A stretch of DNA of 64,000 bases, taken from Nocardia anocheti. Lineage in GTDB: Bacteria > Actinomycetota > Actinomycetes > Mycobacteriales > Mycobacteriaceae. Positions 26,912 through 35,431 of the stretch are shown piece by piece. The notes beneath the pieces were generated by a model that worked only from the letters and a program-made list of their open reading frames with translations, was not told where the DNA came from and did not search any database. The DNA lies in NCBI RefSeq assembly GCF_029675105.1, contig NZ_JAQQFV010000005.1:434001-498000 (forward strand), in the 5' to 3' direction. The first letter of the stretch is position 1. Each line of letters starts with the position of its first letter. The position numbers and the translations under genes were made by a program.

Positions 26912-27766
26912 CTATTCGAGCAGCGGAAACCTTCCAGAGGTGAGCAGGCCCGCGATGGCGTCGATCTTGGCCTGCGGAGCGGCGTAATCGGGATGGGCCA
27001 GTAGCAGCCCGGCGGCGGTGTGCAGGTGATCGAGCTGGGCGGCCGCGGCTCTGACGTCGCGGCCACCGGGGGTGATCGGGTGGGTCGCGAAGACGAGGTC
27101 ATCCGTGACCCGGCCCAGTTGCCGCGCCCTGTCGACGCGGCGGGCACAGCGGCACTTCGCCGAGGGCTCGACCACCCCGCACGTCGAACGCAGGAATCCG
27201 CCGAGACGCCGCTTGGCGCGTTCCAGCCGCTTCTGACAGGCCGCGGGTGTCGTCTCCAGAATCCACGCCGACTCGGCGGCGCTCAGCCCGAAGACCTCAC
27301 CGAGCACGAACACCACCCGCTCCTCGCGGCTCAGGCATTGCAACATCGCCTGCGTGCAGCTCAGTCGGGTCTCCTCAGTGAGCAGCACCGCTTCCGGGCC
27401 TCGATAGTCCGCGTCGGCGAGCCCGTCGGCGAGGTCGGCACGGAACTCGTCCAGCCCGATCTCCGCGCGTTCCTGCGCCGACCGTCGACGCTGGTTGAGC
27501 AGGTGGTTCACCCCGACCCGGTAGGCCCAGGTCAGCAACTTCGCCTCCCCGCGCCAGGTGGCCAGGCGGGTGATCACACGCAACAGGATCTCCTGCACGG
27601 CGTCCTCCGCGTCGGCCGGACGGCCCACCATCCGCAGCGCCAGCCGGTACAGCGGATCCTGGAGGCGGGCGATCACCTCACGCAGCGCCGCCTGATCACC
27701 GTCGACCGCCCGCGCGACGAGACGCCGTTCCTCGGGGTCCGGGCCGCTCTCCGGTTCGGTGCTCAC
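26912..27766 (-). CDS. ECF-type RNA polymerase sigma factor with C-terminal extension
   Basis: This 284-residue sigma factor has region 2 (DPLYRLALRMVGRPADAEDAVQEILLRV ... TWAYRVGVNHLL) and region 4 (LSREERVVFVLGEVFGLSAAESAWIL ... RLERAKRRLGGFL). About 85 further residues follow, beginning with a cysteine cluster (CGVVEPSAKCRCARRV) and a helical tail. C-terminal extensions of this kind can replace an anti-sigma factor. GTG 27766 overlaps the stop of the haloalkane dehalogenase gene by 4 bases, so the sigma factor is translated from the same message. No separate anti-sigma gene is visible. Confidence 0.87.
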   Translation of the reverse strand: MSTEPESGPDPEERRLVARAVDGDQAALREVIARLQDPLYRLALRMVGRPADAEDAVQEILLRVITRLATWRGEAKLLTWAYRVGVNHLLNQRRRSAQERAEIGLDEFRADLADGLADADYRGPEAVLLTEETRLSCTQAMLQCLSREERVVFVLGEVFGLSAAESAWILETTPAACQKRLERAKRRLGGFLRSTCGVVEPSAKCRCARRVDRARQLGRVTDDLVFATHPITPGGRDVRAAAAQLDHLHTAAGLLLAHPDYAAPQAKIDAIAGLLTSGRFPLLE

Positions 27767-28644
27767 CAGTCCGTACCCTGCCCGGCGCGGACGTTCAACC
27801 CGTGCCTGCGCAGCCAATTCGCCACCGCGTTCCCGATGGCGTCGGGCTGGTCTTCGGGGCTGTGATGGGCTCCGGGCCCCACCGACTCGACTTCGATCGA
27901 GGCGAAAGTCGCTGCGGCCCAGTCGATGAGTTCCGGGGCGCCCAGACCCACACCCGGTTCGACGCGCATCAGCAGCTTGGGCACCTCCGGGCTATCCCGC
28001 ATCCACCGCCCGTACCGCTCGACCCGCGCGCTCACGTCGGCCGGTGCGCCGTCCAGCGGAAACTCCCTGGCCCAGGCCAACATCGGGCGACGCGAGGCCG
28101 GTGTCGGGTAGGGCGCGCGGTAAGCGTCCAGGTCGGTCTCGGTCAGTCCGGCGATCAGCTTGGGCAGGTTGTATTCGATGAACAGATTCTCCTCCAGCAC
28201 CGCGCGTTCGCCAGCCAGGGAACGGAAGGTGCGGAACATCTCGGCCGACGCGGGCGGCAGCTCCTCCCAGGCCAGGGGCCGCAGGAAGGTCTCGATCAGC
28301 GCGATCCCTCGGACGCGGCCGGGATGGCGGGCCGCGTAGTCCATCGCGAGTGCCCCACCCCAGTCGTGGCCGACCAGGATCGTCTCCCCGAGGTCGAGCG
28401 CGTCGAACCAGGCGTCCACGTAGCGGGCGTGGTCATCGAGGCGGTACGCGATGTCCGGTTTTCCGGACTCGCCCATCCCGATGAGGTCCGGCGCCAGGCA
28501 GCGGGCGTGCCCGTCGACGTGCGGAATCACCTTGCGCCACAGATACGACGAGGTCGGGTTGCCGTGCAGGAAGACGACGGGCGTCGGGCCCGATCCGGTG
28601 TCGCGGTAGTGCAGAAACGAGTCGAGAACCTCGACGATGGCCAT
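27763..28644 (-). CDS. Haloalkane dehalogenase
   Basis: This 293-residue alpha/beta hydrolase converts haloalkanes to alcohols and halide. It has the oxyanion/halide-binding HGNPTSSYLWR, the nucleophile Asp in GHDWGG (Trp next to it stabilises halide), and the catalytic His region GAHHSPEDQPDAIG, which matches the family pattern GxHxxxED(x)PD. Length and the complete FLHGNPTSSYLWRKVIPHV segment fit the DhaA/LinB subfamily. ATG 28644 is preceded by AAAGGA. It is the first gene of an operon with the ECF sigma factor, an unexplained pairing. Confidence 0.88.
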   Translation of the reverse strand: MAIVEVLDSFLHYRDTGSGPTPVVFLHGNPTSSYLWRKVIPHVDGHARCLAPDLIGMGESGKPDIAYRLDDHARYVDAWFDALDLGETILVGHDWGGALAMDYAARHPGRVRGIALIETFLRPLAWEELPPASAEMFRTFRSLAGERAVLEENLFIEYNLPKLIAGLTETDLDAYRAPYPTPASRRPMLAWAREFPLDGAPADVSARVERYGRWMRDSPEVPKLLMRVEPGVGLGAPELIDWAAATFASIEVESVGPGAHHSPEDQPDAIGNAVANWLRRHGLNVRAGQGTDW

Positions 28645-28771
28645 GGGATGTCCTTTCCATTGTGTCCTTCACTCCGGTTGGACACCGATGACCATGTCGA
28701 TCCGACAGAGCTTCGCTGTGATGTGCGTTACCGATGCCATCGTGGCGGGAGGCGGGCAGACTCGATGGGCT

Positions 28772-29923
28772 ATGGATGTTCGTGACATCGGCCGGGGTAC
28801 CGCGCGTCGACAACTGCTCTCCGGCTGGCCGCAGGTGCCGGGATGGGTGGTCGACGGCGTCGTCACGGCGGTCGTGACCGTGGTGACGATCGGGCCGCAG
28901 GTGCTCGACGGGCGGCCGTGGTGGGTGATCGGGCTGGCCGCGATGGCCTCGGTGCCGCTGATCTGGCGCAGGCGGGCGCCGCTGCCGACACTGGGGGTGG
29001 TCGGGGTCGGGATCATCGCGCTGGCGTGCGCGCACGCACTGCCGGTCCTGCCGTACGGAACCGTGGTGTGCGCGTACACGATCGCCGCCTACGCCGGAAC
29101 GGCGGAGCGCGCGATCGCGATCGTCACGGGCGTGCTGGGGATTCTCGTCTCGCTGGTGCTCCCGGGCGAGCCGCTCGAGTCCTACGGGTACGCGGCCTTG
29201 TCGTTCCTCACCGCATGGGCTCTGGGCACCGGCGTTCGGGCACGTCACACCCAGATCGAGTTGTTGCGCGAGCGGACGCGTCGGGTGGACGAGGAGCGAG
29301 TCGCGGCGGTGGCCCGCGAACGGGTCCGGATCGCGCGGGACGTGCACGATATCGTCACGCACGCGCTGGGTGTGATGATCGTGCAGGCCGAGACCGGTCC
29401 GCTGGTCACCCACACCGATCCGGTGCGGGCGGATGACACCTTCGCCGGAATCGCCGACACCGGTCGCGCCGCCGTACGCGAATTGCGGCTCAGCTTGGCC
29501 ACTTTGAGCGATGGCGGTGAGACCGCGCGGCATCAGCCGGGGCTCGAAGCCATCCCCGATCTCGTGGAGCTGAGCCAGCGCGGTGGACTCCAGGCGAGTT
29601 TCCGCGAGAAGGGCGAGCGCGCAACGGTTTCCGGCGAGGTCGGCACGGCGGCCTACCGGGTGGTGCAGCAGGCGCTGGCCAATACCCTCGAGCACGCGCG
29701 AGCTCGGCGGGCGGAGGTCGTGCTGCGCTGGTCCGAGTCCCTGCTCACTGTCGAGGTCGGCGACGATGGCCGATCCGGAGCCGCCACCGCGCCCACGGGC
29801 TCGGGGCTGGGTTTGATCGGCCTGCGGGCGCGGGTGGAAGCCTGCGGTGGCGTGCTGACGGGCGGTCGATCCGAGTCCGGCTTCACCGTCGTCGCCGAAC
29901 TGCCGGTCGAGCGGGAGCGGTGA
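28772..29923 (+). CDS. NarL-type two-component sensor histidine kinase
   Basis: This protein of about 383 residues has four or more membrane helices in the first ~170 residues with little extracytoplasmic loop. Then come a coiled linker, the HisKA_3 dimerisation domain with the phosphoacceptor His in RERVRIARDVHDIVTHALGVM, and an HATPase_c domain (VVQQALANTLEHARARRAEV ... SGLGLIGLRARVEACGG). The ATG at 28772 is the best-placed start but lacks a strong ribosome site; longer forms from 28637 would overlap the divergent dehalogenase gene. It forms an operon with the response regulator at 29926. Confidence 0.88.
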   Translation: MDVRDIGRGTARRQLLSGWPQVPGWVVDGVVTAVVTVVTIGPQVLDGRPWWVIGLAAMASVPLIWRRRAPLPTLGVVGVGIIALACAHALPVLPYGTVVCAYTIAAYAGTAERAIAIVTGVLGILVSLVLPGEPLESYGYAALSFLTAWALGTGVRARHTQIELLRERTRRVDEERVAAVARERVRIARDVHDIVTHALGVMIVQAETGPLVTHTDPVRADDTFAGIADTGRAAVRELRLSLATLSDGGETARHQPGLEAIPDLVELSQRGGLQASFREKGERATVSGEVGTAAYRVVQQALANTLEHARARRAEVVLRWSESLLTVEVGDDGRSGAATAPTGSGLGLIGLRARVEACGGVLTGGRSESGFTVVAELPVERER

Positions 29924-29925
29924 GC

Positions 29926-30585
29926 ATGCGGATTCTCGTGGTCGACGATCAGGATCTGTTCCGCGCCGGTTTCTCGATGATCCTGTCGGCCGAAGCGGAC
30001 ATGACCGTCGTCGGGGAGGCCGCCGACGGGCTCGAAGCCGTCGAGTCGGCCGCGGCGCTGGCCCCCGATGTGGTGGTGATGGATGTCCGCATGCCGCGCC
30101 TGGACGGCGTCGCGGCCACCGCCCGGATCTGCGCCGCCACCACGGCGAAAGTCCTGGTGCTCACCATGTTCGACGCCGACGAGTACGTGTACGCCGCGCT
30201 GCGCGCCGGTGCCAGCGGGTTCCTGCTCAAAGACGCTCGTCGCGAGGAACTGGTCGCGGCGGTGCGCGTGGTCGCCGCCGGTGAGGCCCTGCTCGCACCG
30301 GCCGTCACCCGCCGCCTGATCGCCCGACTCGCGCACCAGGGCCTGCCGCGACCGGAACTGGCGAACCGGCTCGACGACCTCACCGAACGCGAACGCGACA
30401 CCCTGCGCGAACTGGCGCGCGGCCAGTCCAATGCCGAGATCGCCCGCGCCCTGACCGTCAGCGAGCACACCGTGAAAACCCATGTCAGCACCGTGCTCTC
30501 GAAGCTCGCACTGCGAGATCGGTTGCAAGCGGTGGTCTTCGCGTACGAGGCCGGGCTCGTGGTCGTGGGACGGGATCACCCGTAG
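29926..30585 (+). CDS. NarL/LuxR-family response regulator
   Basis: This 219-residue protein has a receiver domain with Asp7, Asp8 and phosphoacceptor Asp53 (VVVMDVRMPRLDG), and a C-terminal LuxR helix-turn-helix (LTERERDTLRELARGQSNAEIARALTVSEHTVKTHVSTVLSKL). It directly follows the sensor kinase; an in-frame GTG at 29920 would overlap the kinase stop, but ATG 29926 has GGGAG at a better distance. Target genes are unknown; the adjacent Lnt-like gene and the divergent dehalogenase operon are candidates by position only. Confidence 0.92.
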   Translation: MRILVVDDQDLFRAGFSMILSAEADMTVVGEAADGLEAVESAAALAPDVVVMDVRMPRLDGVAATARICAATTAKVLVLTMFDADEYVYAALRAGASGFLLKDARREELVAAVRVVAAGEALLAPAVTRRLIARLAHQGLPRPELANRLDDLTERERDTLRELARGQSNAEIARALTVSEHTVKTHVSTVLSKLALRDRLQAVVFAYEAGLVVVGRDHP

Positions 30586-30614
30586 GGGCGAGTCCCGGTT
30601 CACTCTCGTCGGCG

Positions 30615-32084
30615 ATGCGTGTGCGCGGTGGTCCGACCAGCATCGAGAGGGTGAAAAGTTACCTGTCGGTGCCCTTGGCGGTCGCTGTCTCGGCGGTGCT
30701 GTGGCTGTTCGGTACCGGTCTGCACCCGTATCCCGGACTCGTCGCGCTCGCCCCGCTGCCCGTGCTGCTGATGGCCTCCCGCGTGCCGGGCCCGATCGCC
30801 TTCGGCGCCGCGCTGATCTCCTGGCTCCTCGGCGCCGCCCCGTTCGTTCCCTACTTCTCCGGCACGCTCGAGCAACCTCCGCTGCCGACCATCCTGCTGC
30901 TGGGCGTCACCGCCACGACCTACGCCAGCTCGATCCTGTTGACCGGCACACTGATTCGTCGTGGTCGGCCGGGCGCCGCCGTGCTCGCGCTACCCGCGGG
31001 CTGGGTGCTGATGGAATTCCTGCTCGCCGCGACCGGCCTGTTCGGCGCCTGGTGGAGCCTGGCCTACACCCAGGCCGAGGTGCTGCCGCTGATCCAGATC
31101 GCGGCCCTGACCGGGCGGCTCGGAATCTCCTTCCTGATCCTGCTGATTCCATCGACCCTCGCGGTGCTGATCGACGCACCTCGACCGCTGCGGATCCGCT
31201 GTGCGGCCGGGACGTGCGCGGTGCTTGTCGCGGTCGTCGGCTACGGACTGTGGCAGTTGTCCGCGCCCGCCGGACGTGAGTCGGTCGCCGTCGCGCTCGT
31301 CGCGGTGTCCCAACCCGAAGAGTACGTCCCGGTCGACACCCCCGAGGGGCGCGACATGATCACCAGAGTGGTGACGGAGGTCGACCGGCTCGCCGACCAG
31401 GGCGCGCGAATCGTGGTGCTCCCGGAAAAGGCTTGGCGTGCGGACGAATCGACATTGCCGCTGCTGGCCGACCCGCTGACCGGAGTCGCCCAGCGTCGTG
31501 GTGTGGACATCATCGCCGGACTAGTCCTCACGCGTGGGGAGACCAGCGTGAACGCGGCGATCGACTTTCCGTCGGGCCTGGTCTACGCCAAACACCATCT
31601 GGTCGCGGGCCTGGAAGACGAACTCACCCCGGGCACCGACCTCGCGGCCCTGCCCGGCACGGACTGGGCCATGGCCGTGTGCTTCGATCTGGATTTCCCG
31701 GACCTGGTCCGCGCCAACAGGAATCAGGGCACCTCGCTGCTGCTGGTCCCGGCTTTGGATTTTCGCGTCGACCACTGGCTGCACAGCCGCATGGCGGTAT
31801 TGCGCGGCGTCGAATCCGGTGTGAGCGTCGCCCGTTCGCCCCAGCTCGGTGACCTCGTGCTCAGCGACGCGAACGGCCGAGTCCTCGCCACCGCCTCCGC
31901 CGACATCACTCGCACCGTGTCGGTCCTCGCCGACGTTCTCCTGCCCCCGCATCCGACTTTCTACGCCCGGACCGGTGACTGGTTCGCGGCGGTGGCGGGC
32001 CTGCTGCTCGCGTTCTCGGTCCTCACCGTCGTGCGCGGCCGCGACGCCCGGTCTCGGCAGCCGGACCCCTCGTCGTCCGGCTAG
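30615..32084 (+). CDS. Apolipoprotein N-acyltransferase-like protein (Lnt family)
   Basis: This 489-residue membrane protein has about six N-terminal helices and a last C-terminal helix around an extracytoplasmic carbon-nitrogen hydrolase domain. The catalytic triad is visible: Glu in VVLPEKAW, Lys in VYAKHHLV and Cys in AVCFDLDFPDL. Lnt adds the third acyl chain to lipoproteins. The protein lacks the fused dolichol-phosphate-mannose synthase found in the mycobacterial Ppm1 arrangement. The first codons are uncertain: ATG 30615 or GTG 30651. Its 3' end overlaps the convergent secreted-protein gene by 4 bases. Confidence 0.82.
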   Translation: MRVRGGPTSIERVKSYLSVPLAVAVSAVLWLFGTGLHPYPGLVALAPLPVLLMASRVPGPIAFGAALISWLLGAAPFVPYFSGTLEQPPLPTILLLGVTATTYASSILLTGTLIRRGRPGAAVLALPAGWVLMEFLLAATGLFGAWWSLAYTQAEVLPLIQIAALTGRLGISFLILLIPSTLAVLIDAPRPLRIRCAAGTCAVLVAVVGYGLWQLSAPAGRESVAVALVAVSQPEEYVPVDTPEGRDMITRVVTEVDRLADQGARIVVLPEKAWRADESTLPLLADPLTGVAQRRGVDIIAGLVLTRGETSVNAAIDFPSGLVYAKHHLVAGLEDELTPGTDLAALPGTDWAMAVCFDLDFPDLVRANRNQGTSLLLVPALDFRVDHWLHSRMAVLRGVESGVSVARSPQLGDLVLSDANGRVLATASADITRTVSVLADVLLPPHPTFYARTGDWFAAVAGLLLAFSVLTVVRGRDARSRQPDPSSSG

Positions 32085-32503
32085 CTGGAACTTCCGGGCA
32101 GCAGTCCCGCCGAGCCGCTGCCGAGCTGGGCGTCGCCGGTGACCTCGAGGACGAGGGTCTTGGTGGAGGAGCCCTGGGTGGCCACGATCGTGTAGGTGCC
32201 CTTGGCCGGTGGGCGCCAGCCGCCGCGCAGCGCGCTGCGCTCGCGGTCGGGGTAGTCCAGGCGCTCGGCCGAGGCGAGCTCCTGGCCGTTGATCGTCAGG
32301 GTGGCGGGCAGCGCGTAGTCGGCACCGAACATCCGGGCCATCACGGTGCAGTTGGCGCCCACGTAATCGCACGCGACGGGTATTTCGCTGTTGCCCCAGG
32401 CGGAGACGGTGATGTCCTCCACCTCCGCTGAGGCCGTGGGGATCAGGATGGCCGGGAGAACGAGTGCGCCCGCCGCGAGGGCGGTCAGTCCTGCGATTCG
32501 CAT
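32081..32503 (-). CDS. Small secreted protein, unknown function
   Basis: This 140-residue protein has an N-terminal signal peptide (MRIAGLTALAAGALVLPAILIPTASA, cleavage after ASA) and a mature part that looks all-beta with one cysteine pair (VACDYVGANC), a WRPPAKGTYTIVATQ strand pair and a serine/glycine-rich tail. It resembles short immunoglobulin-like secreted actinobacterial proteins. I do not recognise a named family. The divergent SPFH gene begins 190 bases away. Confidence 0.65.
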   Translation of the reverse strand: MRIAGLTALAAGALVLPAILIPTASAEVEDITVSAWGNSEIPVACDYVGANCTVMARMFGADYALPATLTINGQELASAERLDYPDRERSALRGGWRPPAKGTYTIVATQGSSTKTLVLEVTGDAQLGSGSAGLLPGSSS

Positions 32504-32657
32504 GGGTCAGGTGGTCCTTCGCATCGGTGTGATCGGTCCCCGGCAATCGTCCGGGAACCTCATGAAGCGGTAGGTTTCCACAGTTTCCGAAGGCCCGGTA
32601 CCCCGAAAAACCAGGGCTTGTCGCCGAATTCCGGCCTCGCGTGTCGGCCGTGGATCT

Positions 32658-32680
32658 GTTATGGTCAAATAGACCATAAC
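32658..32680. promoter_or_regulatory. Perfect 9-bp inverted repeat, putative operator of the SPFH/NAD-kinase-like operon
   Basis: GTTATGGTC and GACCATAAC flank a 5-base AT-rich centre (AAATA). The element is 14 bases before the ATG of the SPFH gene and just before its AAGGAGAAGG ribosome site, so a bound protein would block transcription or initiation. Its form (TATGGTC-N5-GACCATA) resembles operators of NAD-responsive NrtR-type repressors as I remember them; this needs a motif search. Confidence 0.6.
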
Positions 32681-32693
32681 TAAGGAGAAGGCG

Positions 32694-33641
32694 ATGGCAG
32701 ACATCAGTAGCTACCCCGGATTGCGGCACCTCAGGGGAGCCCCGACCGTCCACGTCCGGCACGTCCGCCGGGGCCGGGTTCTGCACGACGGCACCGGGCT
32801 GAGCTTCTGGTTCCGTCCGAGCACGGCGGTTCTCAGCGAGGTCCCGGTGGACGATCGCGAGCTGCCGATGCTCTTCCACGCCCGCACCCGCGACTACCAG
32901 GACGTCACCGTCCAGCTCACGGTCACCTACCGCTGCGTCGATCCCGAGACGGCGACGAGCCGGATCGACTTCTCGATCGACCCCGACACCGGAACCTGGC
33001 GGCAGGACCCGCTGAGCCAGATCGCCAACACCCTCACCGAGAACACCCAGCAACACGCCCTCGAGGTCCTGGCCACGCTCGATCTCGAGACCGCCCTGCG
33101 CACCGGCGTCGACAAGGTGAAGGAGGCCACCTCGGGCAGGCTGACCGCGGCCCATATCGGCCTGGAGATCATCGACATCCGCGTCGTCGCGATCCGTCCG
33201 GACGCGGAGATGGAGAAGGCGCTGCAGACCACGATCCGCGAGAAGGTCCAGCAGGAAGCCGACCGGGCAACCTTCGAGCGGCGCGCCCTCGCCGTCGAAC
33301 GCGAACGCGCGATCAGCGAGAACGAACTGCAGAACCAGATCGAGCTGGCCAAGCGCGAGGAACTGCTGGTCGTCCAGCGCGGTGCGAACACACTCAAGAA
33401 GGCCGAGGACCAGGCCAGAGCCAGCAGGATCGCCGACGACGCCAGGGCCGACGGCATCCGCAAACTCGCCGAGGCCGAAGCCGCCGGTGAGAAGGCGCGC
33501 CTGGACGCGTACCGGGAGGTCCCCCGGGAAACGCTCTACGCGCTGGCGGCCAAGGAACTCGCGGGCAACCTGCCGGAGATCGGCAGCATCACGCTCACGC
33601 CGGACATGCTCGCGCCGATCCTGCAACGGCTCACCCGATGA
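32694..33641 (+). CDS. SPFH/Band-7 domain protein
   Basis: This 315-residue protein has an SPFH domain at residues ~15-190 (VHVRHVRRGRVLHDGTGLSFWF ... PMLFHARTRDYQDVTVQLTVTYRC ... GLEIIDIRVVAIRPD) and then a long charged coiled coil (195-275: EREQ/KAE-rich repeats). It lacks a clear N-terminal membrane helix, so membrane contact may be peripheral. SPFH proteins form ring-like scaffolds on membranes. AAGGAGAAGG precedes the ATG. The stop overlaps the next gene's ATG (ATGA), so the two products are co-translated. Confidence 0.87.
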   Translation: MADISSYPGLRHLRGAPTVHVRHVRRGRVLHDGTGLSFWFRPSTAVLSEVPVDDRELPMLFHARTRDYQDVTVQLTVTYRCVDPETATSRIDFSIDPDTGTWRQDPLSQIANTLTENTQQHALEVLATLDLETALRTGVDKVKEATSGRLTAAHIGLEIIDIRVVAIRPDAEMEKALQTTIREKVQQEADRATFERRALAVERERAISENELQNQIELAKREELLVVQRGANTLKKAEDQARASRIADDARADGIRKLAEAEAAGEKARLDAYREVPRETLYALAAKELAGNLPEIGSITLTPDMLAPILQRLTR

Positions 33642-34489
33642 GCCTGGCACCGCGCATCGTGCTGGTGCACCGCCGCACCGAGCTGTCCGAACTGCTGGCA
33701 CGGCACGGCACGCGCGGGCAGGTGGAGTTCTTCCTCCGGTCGCGCGACCGCTCGCTGGACGAGGTGGCGGAGCGTGACCGGCAGCTGCGCGCGGCATTGG
33801 CCGAGGTCAGCGGCGCGATCCCGCTGGGATGGCGACGTGGTGTGGTCGAGCGGGAGGATCTGTCGCGGTTCCTGTTCGCGCCCGAGGACATCGTCGTGAT
33901 CGTCGGGCAGGACGGGCTGGTCGCCAACGTGGCGAAATATCTCGACGGCCAGCCCGTCATCGGCATCAGCCCCGAGCCGGGTGTGCTCGCCAGGCATGCC
34001 CCCGCCGACGCGGCGCAACTCCTGCACCACACCGGCGACACCGACGCCCTCACGATGGTCGAGGCCACCGCCGACGACGGCCGGAAACTGCACGCGCTCA
34101 ACGAGATCTACCTCGGCCACCCCAGCCACCAGACCAGCCGCTACCGCATCCACGACGAACGCCAAGCCTCCTCGGGCATCCTCGTCGGCACCGGCACGGG
34201 CGCCACCGGCTGGTGCTCCTCGATCCACCGCGAACGAAAGAGCCGACTACCCCTCCCCACCCCCACCGAACGCCGACTCGTCTGGTTCGTCCGAGAGGTC
34301 TGGTCTTCCCCGACCACCGGCGTCACCCACACCGAAGGCGAGATCACCGACGAAAACCTCCACATCGACATCGAATCCGACGGCCTGGTCGCCTTCGGCG
34401 ACGGCATCGAACACGACGCCCTACGCCTGTCCTGGGGCCAACGCCTGACCATCACCCCCGCCCCCACCCACCTCCACCTGGTCCGCTGA
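33638..34489 (+). CDS. NAD kinase-like protein
   Basis: This 283-residue protein shows the NAD-kinase fold. Its degenerate nucleotide loop is VIVGQDGLVANVAKYLDGQ, where NAD kinases have GGDGT, followed by VIGISPEPG (canonical PVLGIN) and LNEIYLGHPSHQTSRYRI. The segment ASSGILVGTGTGATGWCSSI corresponds to the canonical SSGI-v-TPTGSTAY loop. The aspartate of GDG is retained but the second glycine and threonine are not, so activity or substrate may differ. Coupled by ATGA to the SPFH gene, with a shared operator upstream. The 3' third is unusually C-rich. Confidence 0.72.
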   Translation: MSLAPRIVLVHRRTELSELLARHGTRGQVEFFLRSRDRSLDEVAERDRQLRAALAEVSGAIPLGWRRGVVEREDLSRFLFAPEDIVVIVGQDGLVANVAKYLDGQPVIGISPEPGVLARHAPADAAQLLHHTGDTDALTMVEATADDGRKLHALNEIYLGHPSHQTSRYRIHDERQASSGILVGTGTGATGWCSSIHRERKSRLPLPTPTERRLVWFVREVWSSPTTGVTHTEGEITDENLHIDIESDGLVAFGDGIEHDALRLSWGQRLTITPAPTHLHLVR

Positions 34490-34734
34490 GGGCGGCTCGT
34501 GCTGTCGACGATTCGCTGGACATTTCTCACGAGCGGGTGTGCGAAACATCCCGAGCATCCTCGCCTCCCCGCTAATATCGAACATCGTTGTTGCAGTTGA
34601 AGGTTGGGTCGACCTGTCGGTGACTTGGGCGTGGGGGTGCTGTTGTCGGTCCCGGAATCTCGCCCGCTGGACAGACCAGTCGCGAGGGGGAATGCACGCT
34701 GGATTCCGACGAACTGGCCCGCCGCGGCCGCGAG

Positions 34735-35403
34735 GTGTTGGTAGCTGCCGGTACACGGCGCCAGTGGCCGCCCGGAGCCGTACTCATGAACGAGGGCGAC
34801 CGGTCGGACCATGTCGTGATCATTCAGGCCGGCAGAGTGAAGGTGACATCGGCAGCGGAGAGCGGCAAGCAGGTTCTGCTCGCCATTCGAGGACCCAGTG
34901 ACCTGCTCGGTGAGTTTTCGGCGATCGACGGTCGGGCGCGATCAGCGACGGTGACCGCACTGTCCACCGTGACCACGACCGTGGTATCCGGCCAGGCCTT
35001 TCGAGCGATGCTGCGCGATGACGGCCTGACCGCATTCGCCATGCTGCAACTGGTGGTTCATCGCCTACGTGAGGCCGACATGCAGCGTCTGGAGTATGGC
35101 GCGCATACCGTGATCGAGCGCGTTTCGCGGCTCCTGCTCGACTACGCGTCTCGGTACGGACACGTCGATGACGATCGCGTGGTCATCACTCTGCCGCTGA
35201 CCCAGGACGAACTTGCCCATGCCGCGGGGGCCTCCCGCGAAGCAGTCGCCAAGTCGCTGCGGCGGCTGAGAGACCGCAATGCCCTGCGAACCGGACGGCG
35301 GCGTATCGAAATTCTCCGGCCGGACCTCCTCGCGGAGTTCGCCGGCGGCGTCCCGAGTGTGTATTCGGACGCAGACATGCCGGGTGCGTCCGACCGAACA
35401 TGA
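34735..35403 (+). CDS. Crp/Fnr-family regulator with cNMP-binding domain
   Basis: This 222-residue protein has a cyclic-nucleotide-binding beta roll (PPGAVLMNEGDRSDHVVIIQAGRVKV ... LLGEFSAIDGRARSATVTALS) with the phosphate-binding cassette GEFSAIDGRARSAT, which retains Gly-Glu and Arg-Ser. It has the long dimer helix and a Crp-type winged helix (LTQDELAHAAGASREAVAKSLRRLRD). GTG 34735 is the annotated start; a CTG at 34699 with GGGGGA upstream would add 12 residues and is possible. It is separated by only 28 bases from the cyclase-like gene and probably heads that operon. TAATAT at 34573-34578 is a likely -10 box. Confidence 0.85.
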   Translation: MLVAAGTRRQWPPGAVLMNEGDRSDHVVIIQAGRVKVTSAAESGKQVLLAIRGPSDLLGEFSAIDGRARSATVTALSTVTTTVVSGQAFRAMLRDDGLTAFAMLQLVVHRLREADMQRLEYGAHTVIERVSRLLLDYASRYGHVDDDRVVITLPLTQDELAHAAGASREAVAKSLRRLRDRNALRTGRRRIEILRPDLLAEFAGGVPSVYSDADMPGASDRT

Positions 35404-35431
35404 GGTAGCCCCGACGTCCCACGGAGGAATC

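Noticed and set aside
34692..34694. ATG 34692 as start of the Crp gene
   Set aside because: It is in another frame; the in-frame candidates are CTG 34699 or GTG 34735.
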